Shown: piece by piece, positions 7,673 through 15,741 of the stretch
How the letters are laid out: each line of letters opens with the position of its first letter
How positions within the stretch are numbered: position 1 is the first letter of the stretch
Source of the DNA: Bog-756 sp963699055
GTDB taxonomy: Bacteria; Actinomycetota; Acidimicrobiia; Acidimicrobiales; RAAP-2
Assembly (NCBI GenBank): GCA_963699055.1
Contig: CAVOTA010000004.1
Location: forward strand, 124,001 to 188,000
DNA length: 64,000 nt
Direction: 5' to 3'
Translations under genes and position numbers: made by a program
The notes under the pieces: generated by a model
What the model saw: the letters and a program-made list of their open reading frames with translations, nothing else
What the model was told of the DNA's origin: nothing
Databases searched by the model: none

Positions 7673-10600
7673 ATGGCCGCCCACCCCACCGAATCCAGCT
7701 ATCTCGAGGCCGTCGCCCGGCGCGTCGTCATCTTCGACGGCGCCATGGGGACCAACCTCCAGCTGGCCGGCCTGACCGCCGACGACTTCGGGGGCCCCGA
7801 GCTCGAGGGCTGCAACGAGCTCCTCGTGGTCACCAGGCCCGACGTCGTGGAGCAGGTCCACCGCTCCTTCTACGAGGTCGGCTGCGACGTCGTGGAGACC
7901 GACACGTTCGGTGCCTTCGCCCCCGTGCTGGCCGAGTACGGCCAGGGTCACCGGGTGCGCGAGCTGAACCTGGCCGCGGTGCGCCTGGCCCGCAACGCCG
8001 CCGAGGAGTTCGCCACGGCCGACCGGCCCCGGTGGGTGGCCGGCAGCATCGGCCCGGGCACCAAATTCCCCACCCTGGGCCAGACCCGGTACGCCGACCT
8101 GCGCGATGCCTACGAGGAGCAGTGCGACGCCCTCATCGAGGGTGGGGCGGACCTCATCATCGTCGAGACGGTCTTCGACCTGCTGCAGGCCAAGTCGGCG
8201 ATCAACGGCGCCCGCCGGGCCATGCGGCGGGCGGGCGTCCGGCTCCCCGTCCAGTGCCAGGTCACCATCGAGCTCACCGGGACCATGCTCCCCGGCACCG
8301 AGGTCGGCGCGGCCCTGGTGGCGCTGCAGGCCATGGACGTGGACGTGATCGGCCTGAACTGCGCGACCGGGCCCTCCGAGATGTTCGAACCGCTGCGCCA
8401 CCTGACCGGGCACGCCACGATCCCCGTCTCCTGTCTCCCGAACGCCGGACTGCCCTCGGTGGTCGACGGCGCCATGCACTACGACCTCGAGCCCCACCAG
8501 CTGGCCGAGTTCCACCGCCAGTTCGTGAGCGAGCTCGGCGTGTCGGTCATCGGGGGGTGCTGCGGCACCACCCCCGCCTACCTGGCCGCCGTGGTCGAGG
8601 CGTGCGCCGACCTCACCCCGGCCGCCCGCGCCCCCGAGCGCGAGGAGGGTGCCGCCTCCATCTACACCCATGTGCCGTTCACCCAGGACAGCTCGTTCCT
8701 GGTCGTGGGCGAACGCACCAATGCCAACGGCTCCAAGAAGTTCCGCGAGGCCATGCTCGACGGCGACTGGGACACCTGCGTGGCCATGGCCAAGGAGCAG
8801 GTCAAGGAAGGGTCCCACCTGATCGACGTGTGCGTCGACTACACGGGCGCCGACGGCGTGGCCGACATGGACGAGGTGGCCTCGCGCTTCGCCACCCAGT
8901 CGACGGCGCCGCTCATGGTGGACTCCACCGAGGCCCCGGTGGTGGAGGCGGCGCTGTCGTGGATCGGCGGCCGCGCCGTCATCAACTCGGTCAACCTGGA
9001 GGAGGGCGACGCCGAAGGCACCCGGCTCGACTCGTTCCTGACCCTGGCCAAGGAGTTCGGCGCCGCCGTGGTGTGCACGTGCATCGACACCGAGGGCCAG
9101 GCCCGCACCGCCGACTGGAAGGTGCGCGCCGCCCGGGCCATCCACGACGTCGCCGTCGGGCGCTACGGGCTGCGACCCGAGGACCTCCTGTTCGACCCCC
9201 TCGCCCTCCCGCTCTCCACCGGCATGGAGGAGAGCCGGCGGGACGGGATCGAGACCATCGAGGGGATCCGGCGCATCAAGGCCGAGCTGCCCGGCGTCTA
9301 CACGGTGCTCGGACTGTCCAACGTGTCCTTCGGACTCAACCCGGCAGCCCGTCAGGTCCTCAACTCGGTCTTCCTCCACGAGTGCGTGGAGGCCGGACTC
9401 GACGCCGCCATCGTGCACGCGTCCAAGATCCTCCCCCTGGCCCGCATCGACGACCGGGCCCGTGAGGTGTGCCTCGACCTCATCTACGACCGACGCGCCG
9501 ACGGCTACGACCCGCTCACCGAGCTCCTGTCCCTCTTCGAGGGGGCGACCGCGTCCACGGTGTCGGCCGCCGAGGACCGGTCGGACTGGACCGTCGAGCG
9601 CCGACTCGAGCGGCGCATCATCGACGGTGACCGCAACGGGATCGAGGCCGACCTCGACGAGGCCATGGCCCAGGGGCTGACGCCGCTGGTCATCATCAAC
9701 GAATTCCTGCTGGCCGGCATGAAGACCGTCGGTGAGCTGTTTGCGTCCGGGGAGATGCAGCTGCCGTTCGTGCTCGGCTCGGCCGAGACGATGAAGACGG
9801 CCGTGGCCTACCTGGAGCCGTTCATGGAGAAGGCCGACCAGGGTGGCAAGGGGACCATGGTGCTGGCCACCGTGAAGGGCGACGTCCACGACATCGGCAA
9901 GAACCTGGTCGACATCATCCTCACCAACAACGGCTACACGGTCCGGAACCTCGGCATCAAGATCGGCATCAACGAGATGGTGTCGGCCGTCGAGGAGTTC
10001 GGGGCCGACGCCATCGGCATGAGCGGGCTGCTGGTCAAGTCGACGCTGATCATGCGCGAGAACCTGGAGGAGCTCAACCGGCGCGGACTGGCCCACATCC
10101 CGGTCATCCTCGGGGGAGCCGCCCTGACCCGCACCTACGTGGAACGCGACCTGCGCCAGGTGTACGACGGCCGGCTGTTCTACGGCAAGGACGCCTTCGA
10201 GGGCCTGCGCACCATGGACCGGCTGGTCGAGCTGGCCCGCACCGGAGAGGACGACCCGGGGTTCGGCACCGAGCTCGGCGGTCGCGACCTCGGCCCGCGC
10301 AAGAGCGAGCTGCGCAAGCAGGCCGCCGACGAGGCGCGGGCGCGCGGCGAGTCGCTGCCCGCACGCGCCCCCGGGGTGGCCTCTGACAACCCGGTGTTCG
10401 CCCCGCCCTTCGTGGGCAGCCGGGTGGCGAAGGGGATCGCCGTCGACGACATCGCCACCTACCTCAACGAGACGGCGCTGTTCCGCAACCAGTGGGGCTA
10501 CCGTCCCGAGGCCGGCGAGGACGACCCCGCGTTCAAGGAGCGGGTTCGGTTCCGGCTCCGCGAGGAGCTGTCCACGGCCAAGTCCGGCCAGCTGCTCGTG

Positions 10601-11179
10601 CCCCAGGTGGCCTGGGGCCACTTCGCCGCCAACGCCGACGGGAACGACCTGGTGATCTGGACCGACGCCGCCCGCACCACCGAGCGGATGCGGTTCGCCT
10701 TCCCCCGCCAGGTGGAGGACCCGTACCTGTGCATCGCCGACTTCTTCCGGACCGTCGACTCGGGCGAGGAGGACTGGGCCAGCTTCCAGGTGGTGACCAT
10801 GGGTCCGCGGGTGTCCGAGGAGGCGGCCCGGCTGTTCGCCGACGACGAGTACCAGCAGTACCTCCATCTCCACGGACTGGGGGTCGAGATGGCCGAGGCA
10901 CTGGCCGAGTACTGGCACCATCGCATCCGCGAGGAACTCGGGTTCGCCGACCAGGACGGCCCCACCCTGACCGGGCTGTTCCGCCAGAAGTACCGCGGTG
11001 GGCGCTACTCGTGGGGCTACCCGGCCTGCCCGCGACTCGAGGACAACGCCCTGGTGGTCGAGCTGCTCGAGGCCGAGCGCATCGGCGTGGAGGTCAGCGA
11101 GGGCTTCCAGCTGCACCCCGAGCAGTCCACCACGGCCATCGTCTGCCACCATCCCCAGGCCAAGTACTTCGTCGCCTGA
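7673..11179 (+). CDS. metH: Cobalamin-dependent methionine synthase
   Basis: A 1168-residue MetH that transfers the methyl group of 5-methyltetrahydrofolate to homocysteine through methylcobalamin. The modules run in the canonical order. The homocysteine-binding domain covers about 1-320, with zinc ligands in GLNC (~229) and GGCCGTTP (~295-296). The pterin-binding domain covers about 335-620 (VGERTNANGSKKF). The cobalamin cap and binding domain covers about 640-890, with KGDVHDIGKN supplying the axial histidine near 739. The reductive activation domain covers about 930-1168 (RYSWGYPACP). ATG at 7673 follows TTGGAGGG. It lies next to the divergent cobalamin adenosyltransferase gene. Confidence 0.97.
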   Translation: MAAHPTESSYLEAVARRVVIFDGAMGTNLQLAGLTADDFGGPELEGCNELLVVTRPDVVEQVHRSFYEVGCDVVETDTFGAFAPVLAEYGQGHRVRELNLAAVRLARNAAEEFATADRPRWVAGSIGPGTKFPTLGQTRYADLRDAYEEQCDALIEGGADLIIVETVFDLLQAKSAINGARRAMRRAGVRLPVQCQVTIELTGTMLPGTEVGAALVALQAMDVDVIGLNCATGPSEMFEPLRHLTGHATIPVSCLPNAGLPSVVDGAMHYDLEPHQLAEFHRQFVSELGVSVIGGCCGTTPAYLAAVVEACADLTPAARAPEREEGAASIYTHVPFTQDSSFLVVGERTNANGSKKFREAMLDGDWDTCVAMAKEQVKEGSHLIDVCVDYTGADGVADMDEVASRFATQSTAPLMVDSTEAPVVEAALSWIGGRAVINSVNLEEGDAEGTRLDSFLTLAKEFGAAVVCTCIDTEGQARTADWKVRAARAIHDVAVGRYGLRPEDLLFDPLALPLSTGMEESRRDGIETIEGIRRIKAELPGVYTVLGLSNVSFGLNPAARQVLNSVFLHECVEAGLDAAIVHASKILPLARIDDRAREVCLDLIYDRRADGYDPLTELLSLFEGATASTVSAAEDRSDWTVERRLERRIIDGDRNGIEADLDEAMAQGLTPLVIINEFLLAGMKTVGELFASGEMQLPFVLGSAETMKTAVAYLEPFMEKADQGGKGTMVLATVKGDVHDIGKNLVDIILTNNGYTVRNLGIKIGINEMVSAVEEFGADAIGMSGLLVKSTLIMRENLEELNRRGLAHIPVILGGAALTRTYVERDLRQVYDGRLFYGKDAFEGLRTMDRLVELARTGEDDPGFGTELGGRDLGPRKSELRKQAADEARARGESLPARAPGVASDNPVFAPPFVGSRVAKGIAVDDIATYLNETALFRNQWGYRPEAGEDDPAFKERVRFRLREELSTAKSGQLLVPQVAWGHFAANADGNDLVIWTDAARTTERMRFAFPRQVEDPYLCIADFFRTVDSGEEDWASFQVVTMGPRVSEEAARLFADDEYQQYLHLHGLGVEMAEALAEYWHHRIREELGFADQDGPTLTGLFRQKYRGGRYSWGYPACPRLEDNALVVELLEAERIGVEVSEGFQLHPEQSTTAIVCHHPQAKYFVA

Positions 11180-11288
11180 GACGGCCCGGTGGAAGGACCT
11201 CCGGAGACCCTGCGACCGGTCGGAATCGCAACCGATCCGCACTCGAACAGCCACGTACGGTCCAGGGGGTCGGGCGTAGAATTCCCGT

Positions 11289-11945
11289 GTGGGAATGCTC
11301 GCCGTCGGATCCGGGCAGTCGGGGACGCTGTCGGGGACCTCGACGCTCGAACTCGACCTGGTGGCCGCCGCCGTCGTGCTGGGCGTCGCCCTCCTCGTGA
11401 TCCGCGCCATCCGTTCCGCAGGTGTGCGCCGTCGCCGGGCCGCCGGCTCGGCCTACTTCGACCGCGACGCCGCCCACTACGGCCCGACCGGTCTCACCGC
11501 TTCGCACACCGGCGACCCGGTCAGCCGGCTCGGTGCGTCGTCGAACGCCCGACGTCGCGCCGGTGAGCCCATGGCTCCGACGTTCGCCGCCCCCCGGGCC
11601 GGGACCCGGAGCCCCCACGCCGCCCAGCCACCCGCGGCCGTCGCCCCGGTGACCCGTACCCCGACCTCGCCCGGTGCCGTCCCGCTGCACTCGACCACCC
11701 TGGCCACGCCGACCGCGGTGCCCGTGGCCCCCGGGACCGGGGTCCCCCGACCGGCCGACGGGCCGTCGATGGCCGAACCACCGGTGGCCGATCCCGGTTC
11801 CGGCTGGAGCGAGCCTGCCGTCGCCCATCCGGTTCCCGGCCCCCTGCCGTCGCTCCGGCCGCGCGGGGTGCGGCCACCCGACCTGCCGGCCATGCCCCCG
11901 CCGCCCCCGTCCGACCGGCCGTCGTCACCGGCCCGACCCGGCTGA
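11289..11945 (+). CDS. Single-pass membrane protein with Pro/Ala-rich tail
   Basis: A 218-residue protein that I do not recognise. One hydrophobic segment at about 22-40 (LDLVAAAVVLGVALLVIRAI) is followed by a basic patch (RSAGVRRRRAAG). The rest is a long Pro/Ala/Thr-rich region that is probably disordered, so the N-terminus is outside or within the membrane and the tail cytoplasmic. GTG at 11289 is preceded by TAGAAT at 11277-11282, the leaderless pattern used elsewhere; ATG 11295 is an alternative. It converges on an SDR gene, and a 26-bp duplication begins at its stop codon. Confidence 0.65.
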   Translation: MGMLAVGSGQSGTLSGTSTLELDLVAAAVVLGVALLVIRAIRSAGVRRRRAAGSAYFDRDAAHYGPTGLTASHTGDPVSRLGASSNARRRAGEPMAPTFAAPRAGTRSPHAAQPPAAVAPVTRTPTSPGAVPLHSTTLATPTAVPVAPGTGVPRPADGPSMAEPPVADPGSGWSEPAVAHPVPGPLPSLRPRGVRPPDLPAMPPPPPSDRPSSPARPG

Positions 11946-11998
11946 CGGCCCGGCCACCTGACGACCTGACTCGGCTGACGGCCCGGGCCACCTGACGA
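11939..11998 (+). repeat. Imperfect 26/27-bp direct repeat at a convergent junction
   Basis: Copy one (11939-11964) and copy two (11972-11998) share CGGCTGACGGCCCGG then CCACCTGACGA and differ by one extra G in the second copy. The first copy includes the stop codon of the upstream gene, so the repeat looks like a small tandem duplication of that gene's 3' end. Confidence 0.7.
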
Positions 11999-12004
11999 TC
12001 GGCG

Positions 12005-12730
12005 TCAGAGCGCGAGCGTCGCGCCTCCGTCCACCACCACGGCGGCGCCGTTGACGAACCCTGCCTGGGCCGAGCACAGGAACGCGGCCACCGAACCGAA
12101 GTCGGCCGGATCACCCATGACCCCGGCGCCCCCCAGCTCCTTCATCCGGTCGGTGGCGTGGGGACCGGGGCAGATCATGTTGATGGTGATCCCGCTCCCC
12201 TCCGACGCCAGGTCGTGGGCCGCCGTCTTCAGCCAGCCCCACAGGCCGACCCGGGCGGTGTTGGACAGCGCCAGCACCGGCGACGCCTGCTGCACCGTGT
12301 AGGAGGTGATGCAGCAGATCCGGCCCCACCCGACCGCCCGCATGTGGGGCAGCGCCTCCCGGGTGAGCCGCACCGAGGTGAGGAGGTTGGCGTTGATCGC
12401 CGCCTCGAGCGCCTCGTCCGACTGGTCGATCGCCCGCCCCGGGGGCGGTCCGCCGGCGTTGGCCACCACGATGTCCAGGCCGCCGAAGCGCTCGACGGTG
12501 GCGGCCACGAGCCGGGCGGGCTCGGCCGGGTCCGTGACGTCCCCGGCGCGGACGTCGACCTCGGCCCCGGCGGCATGCAGGGCGTCACGCGCCCGCCCGA
12601 GGGTCCCCGGGTCGCGGCCGGAGAGCATGACCCGCACGCCCTCGGCGGCCAGCGCCTCGGCCGTCGCCCGCCCGAGTCCACGGGACCCGGCCGTCACCAG
12701 CGCCACCTTGCCGTCGATCCCCAGGTCCAT
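12005..12730 (-). CDS. Atypical short-chain dehydrogenase/reductase
   Basis: A 241-residue protein of the SDR superfamily with a Rossmann fold. The nucleotide motif is altered (VTAGSRGLG instead of TGxxxGxG), and NAG is present as VVANAGG. The catalytic Tyr-x-x-x-Lys is absent: where it should lie the sequence reads LALSNTARVGLWGWLK. This is the pattern of the BKR-like atypical SDR subgroup, whose reaction is uncertain. ATG at 12730 has a GGAGGGAG ribosome-binding site. It lies downstream of the M24 peptidase gene on the same strand. It may bind NAD(P)H without classic SDR chemistry. Confidence 0.85.
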   Translation of the reverse strand: MDLGIDGKVALVTAGSRGLGRATAEALAAEGVRVMLSGRDPGTLGRARDALHAAGAEVDVRAGDVTDPAEPARLVAATVERFGGLDIVVANAGGPPPGRAIDQSDEALEAAINANLLTSVRLTREALPHMRAVGWGRICCITSYTVQQASPVLALSNTARVGLWGWLKTAAHDLASEGSGITINMICPGPHATDRMKELGGAGVMGDPADFGSVAAFLCSAQAGFVNGAAVVVDGGATLAL

Positions 12731-12840
12731 GCGCCTGCTCCCTCCGTGTCCGATCCGGTCGTCCACCGCCGTGCAGCGGTCCGGGTGTGCACCCGCACGG
12801 AGCGCGGGCTGCGGCCCGCTCCCCGGTGCCGGTGCCGTTC

Positions 12841-13968
12841 TCAGGCGTCGACCACCACCAGGTGGTGGTCGACGGCGTTGAGCGGCTGCGGTCGTCCGTC
12901 GTCCCCGACGACGACGATGTCCTCCAGCCGCATGCCGAAGCGGCCCGGCTGGTAGATCCCCGGTTCCACCGAGAATGCGTGCCCGGGGACCAGCATCTCG
13001 TCGTTGCCGACCACCAGGTACGGGTCCTCGTGCTCCTCGATGCCGATGCCGTGTCCGGTGCGGTGCACGAACAGGTCGCCGTAGCCGGCGGCCTCGATGA
13101 CGTCCCGGGCCACCCGGTCCACCGACGCGGCGGTCACACCGGCGCACGCGGCGCCCACGGCCGCCTGCTGCGCCTCGAGCAGCACGGCGTAGCAGGCGGC
13201 GACCTCGTCGGTCGGGGTGCCGGTGACGACCGTGCGGGTGATGTCCGAGCAGTAGCCGGGGCCGTCGTCGAGGGCCAGGGTGCCACCGAAGTCGCACACG
13301 ACCGTCTCGTGGCGGCCGATGACCCGGCTGCCCGGCTCGTGATGGGGGCTGGCGGCGTTCGGCCCGCTGCCGACGATGGCGAAGTTGACGGCGCGGTGCC
13401 CCTCGGCGATCAGCAGCTCACCCAGCCGGGCCGACACCTCGGCCTCGGTCCGACCGACCATCGGGATGCCGCCGGACTGCAGGACCCCGGCCACCCGGTC
13501 GGCTGCGGCGCCGGCGGCCCGCAGGGCGGCGACCTCGTCCGCGTCCTTCACGGCCCGGATCGGGGACGTGACCCGGGAGGCCTCCACCCACTCGGCGTCC
13601 GGGAGGCGCTGCTGCAGGGCGAGCAGCGTCGTGGCCCAGGCCCGGTCGGACACGGCGAGGCGGGCGGCCGGACCCCGGGCGAGGAGGTCGACCACCAGGT
13701 CGACCGGATCCTCGGCATCGGACCACGGGCGCAGGTCGACGGGCCCACCCGCACCGGGGACACGGGGCGCCTCGAGCCCCGGCACCACCAGCACCGGGTC
13801 GCCCGCCGCCGGTAGGACCAGCAGGGTGAGCCGCTCGAGGGGCATGGCCGTGTAGCCGGTCAGCCACGGGAGGTCGGCGCCGTGCGACAGGAGGAGCACG
13901 TCCACCCCCAGGGTCACCATCCGCTCCCGCACACGGGTGATCCGGTCGGTCCGGGCGCCCCCGCTCAC
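12841..13968 (-). CDS. M24-family Xaa-Pro peptidase
   Basis: A 375-residue metallopeptidase of the aminopeptidase P / prolidase type, cleaving bonds next to proline. An N-terminal creatinase-like domain (1-150) precedes the pita-bread catalytic domain with the metal ligands: Asp in VVCDFGGTL, Asp in GYCSDITRTVV, His in HRTGHGIGIEEHEDP, Glu in FSVEPGIY and Glu in GMRLEDIVVV. All five are present. The GTG start overlaps the upstream stop (GTGA, 13965-13968), so it is co-translated with the LipB-LipA fusion. Whether this is PepP or PepQ cannot be decided. Confidence 0.92.
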   Translation of the reverse strand: MSGGARTDRITRVRERMVTLGVDVLLLSHGADLPWLTGYTAMPLERLTLLVLPAAGDPVLVVPGLEAPRVPGAGGPVDLRPWSDAEDPVDLVVDLLARGPAARLAVSDRAWATTLLALQQRLPDAEWVEASRVTSPIRAVKDADEVAALRAAGAAADRVAGVLQSGGIPMVGRTEAEVSARLGELLIAEGHRAVNFAIVGSGPNAASPHHEPGSRVIGRHETVVCDFGGTLALDDGPGYCSDITRTVVTGTPTDEVAACYAVLLEAQQAAVGAACAGVTAASVDRVARDVIEAAGYGDLFVHRTGHGIGIEEHEDPYLVVGNDEMLVPGHAFSVEPGIYQPGRFGMRLEDIVVVGDDGRPQPLNAVDHHLVVVDA

Positions 13969-15692
13969 GACCGCACCCCCGCCGACGACAGCCGCACCGG
14001 GACGCCGCCGGTCGACGCGTCGGCCGCCTCACGGGCGTGGTAGCTGGAGCGGGTCAGGGGCGACGCCTGGACGTGGGCGAAGCCGAGGGCCTCGCCGGCC
14101 CGGCGCAGGTCGTCGAACTCCTCGGGTGTCCACCAACGGGCCACCGGCAGGTGCCTGGCGCTCGGCCGCAGGTACTGGCCCAGGGTCACGATGTCGACAC
14201 CGACGGCCCGCAGGTCGGCCAGGGTGGCCAGCACCTCGTCCTCGCGCTCCCCCATCCCGAGGATGACGCCCGACTTGGTGGTGAGCCCGGCGGCCGCCGA
14301 GCGGGCCAGGACGGTGAGGCTGCGTGCGTACCCGGCCGAGGGTCGCACGGCCCGCTGCAGGCGCGCCACCGTCTCGATGTTGTGGTTCAGCACGTCGGGA
14401 CGGGCGTCCAGGATGGCGGCGAGCGACGTCCGGTCTCCCTTGACGTCCGAGACGAGCACCTCCACCGCGGTGCCGGGACTCGACCGCCGGACGGCCCCGA
14501 TGGTGGCGGCGACGGCTCCGGCACCACCGTCGGGCAGGTCGTCACGGGCGACGCAGGTGATGACCGTATGGGCCAGGCCCATGCGGGCGACGGCCTCGGC
14601 CACCCGCCCGGGCTCGGTCCGGTCGAGCGGCAGGGGATGGCGGGTGTCCACCTGGCAGAAGCCGCAGGCCCGCGTGCACCGCGAGCCGTTGATCATGAAG
14701 GTGGCGGTGCCGTCGGACCAGCACTCGAAGATGTTGGGACAGCCCGCCTCCTCGCACACCGTGACCAGGTCGCGGTCCCGGATGTCCCGCTGCAGCTCGA
14801 GGAACCCGTCGGCCATGGTGGCCTGCACCCGCAGCCACTCGGGCTTCCGGGCCGAGATGGCCAGCCCGGCCGACGGGTCGACGCCCGAGCGGGCCAGCCG
14901 CCGGTGCAGGGCGGAGGTCGGTCCGACGGCGTCGGTCCTGCGGAGGGCGACGGGAACGCCGCCGCCCGCCGTACCGGCCCCCGCCACGGCTCCGACCACA
15001 GCTCCGACCGCAGCGGCTCCGGCACCGTCGGTCACGGCGGCCACGTCGTCGAGCGGTCCCCACACCGACGCGGCGGCGTCGAGCACGGCGGCCACGGCGT
15101 CGGCCAGGGAGACGTCGAGGCCCTCGGCGGCCAGGGAGGTGACCGGGCGGTCGGCGATCCCGCACGGGACGATGTGACCGAACATCGACAGGTCCGTGGT
15201 CACGTTGAGGGCGAATCCGTGGGTGGTGCGACCCCGCGCCGTGCGCACCCCGATGGCGGCGACCTTGCGGGGGCCGTCGGCGCCCGTACCCGTGGCACGG
15301 GGGTCGACCCAGACGCCCGGGTAGCCCTCGAGGCGACCCACCCGCTCCGCCGGCAGGCCCAGGAGGACCAGTGCCCCGATGACGACGTCCTCCACCCGGC
15401 GGACGTGCTCGGGGCCGTGGTGGGGTCCGGCGCCGACCGTGCGGATCGGGTAGCCGACCAGCTGGCCCGGGCCGTGGAAGGTCACGTCACCACCGCGGTC
15501 GACGTCCACCAGCTCGGCGCCGACCGTGGCCGGGTCGACCAGGACATGGGTGGCGTCGGCGTTGACCCCGAGCGTGTACACGGGCGGGTGCTCGAGGAGC
15601 AGGAGGTAGTCGTCGTCGGACCGGGCGGCGACGGCGCGCTGGAGGTCCCAGGCCTCGGCGTAGGGGACGCGACCCAGCCAGCGCGCCCTCAC
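13965..15692 (-). CDS. LipB-LipA fusion: octanoyltransferase joined to lipoyl synthase
   Basis: A single 575-residue polypeptide containing both steps of de novo lipoate assembly. Residues 1-220 are octanoyl-ACP:protein transferase (LipB): DRGGDVTFHGPGQ, catalytic Lys143 in RKVAAIG and Cys177 in HIVPCGI. Residues 221-262 are an Ala/Gly linker. Residues 263-575 are lipoyl synthase (LipA), a radical-SAM enzyme: auxiliary cluster cysteines 313, 318 and 324, SAM cluster cysteines 339, 343 and 346 in CTRACGFC, and the C-terminal RSSYHA motif. Nothing essential is missing in either half. The frame is continuous with no stop or obvious slip. GTG at 15692 is 49 bp from the upstream acyltransferase, a lipoylated substrate. 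Confidence 0.93.
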   Translation of the reverse strand: MRARWLGRVPYAEAWDLQRAVAARSDDDYLLLLEHPPVYTLGVNADATHVLVDPATVGAELVDVDRGGDVTFHGPGQLVGYPIRTVGAGPHHGPEHVRRVEDVVIGALVLLGLPAERVGRLEGYPGVWVDPRATGTGADGPRKVAAIGVRTARGRTTHGFALNVTTDLSMFGHIVPCGIADRPVTSLAAEGLDVSLADAVAAVLDAAASVWGPLDDVAAVTDGAGAAAVGAVVGAVAGAGTAGGGVPVALRRTDAVGPTSALHRRLARSGVDPSAGLAISARKPEWLRVQATMADGFLELQRDIRDRDLVTVCEEAGCPNIFECWSDGTATFMINGSRCTRACGFCQVDTRHPLPLDRTEPGRVAEAVARMGLAHTVITCVARDDLPDGGAGAVAATIGAVRRSSPGTAVEVLVSDVKGDRTSLAAILDARPDVLNHNIETVARLQRAVRPSAGYARSLTVLARSAAAGLTTKSGVILGMGEREDEVLATLADLRAVGVDIVTLGQYLRPSARHLPVARWWTPEEFDDLRRAGEALGFAHVQASPLTRSSYHAREAADASTGGVPVRLSSAGVRS

Positions 15693-15741
15693 CGTGGGCG
15701 TCCTGCGACGGTCGTCCTCGACATCGTCCCCGTCACCCCGG

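Noticed and set aside
7571..11410. 1279-codon open frame antisense to metH
   Set aside because: It is a shadow of metH: very high GC removes stops, and the translation is His/Gly/Val-rich without family motifs, while metH is unmistakable.
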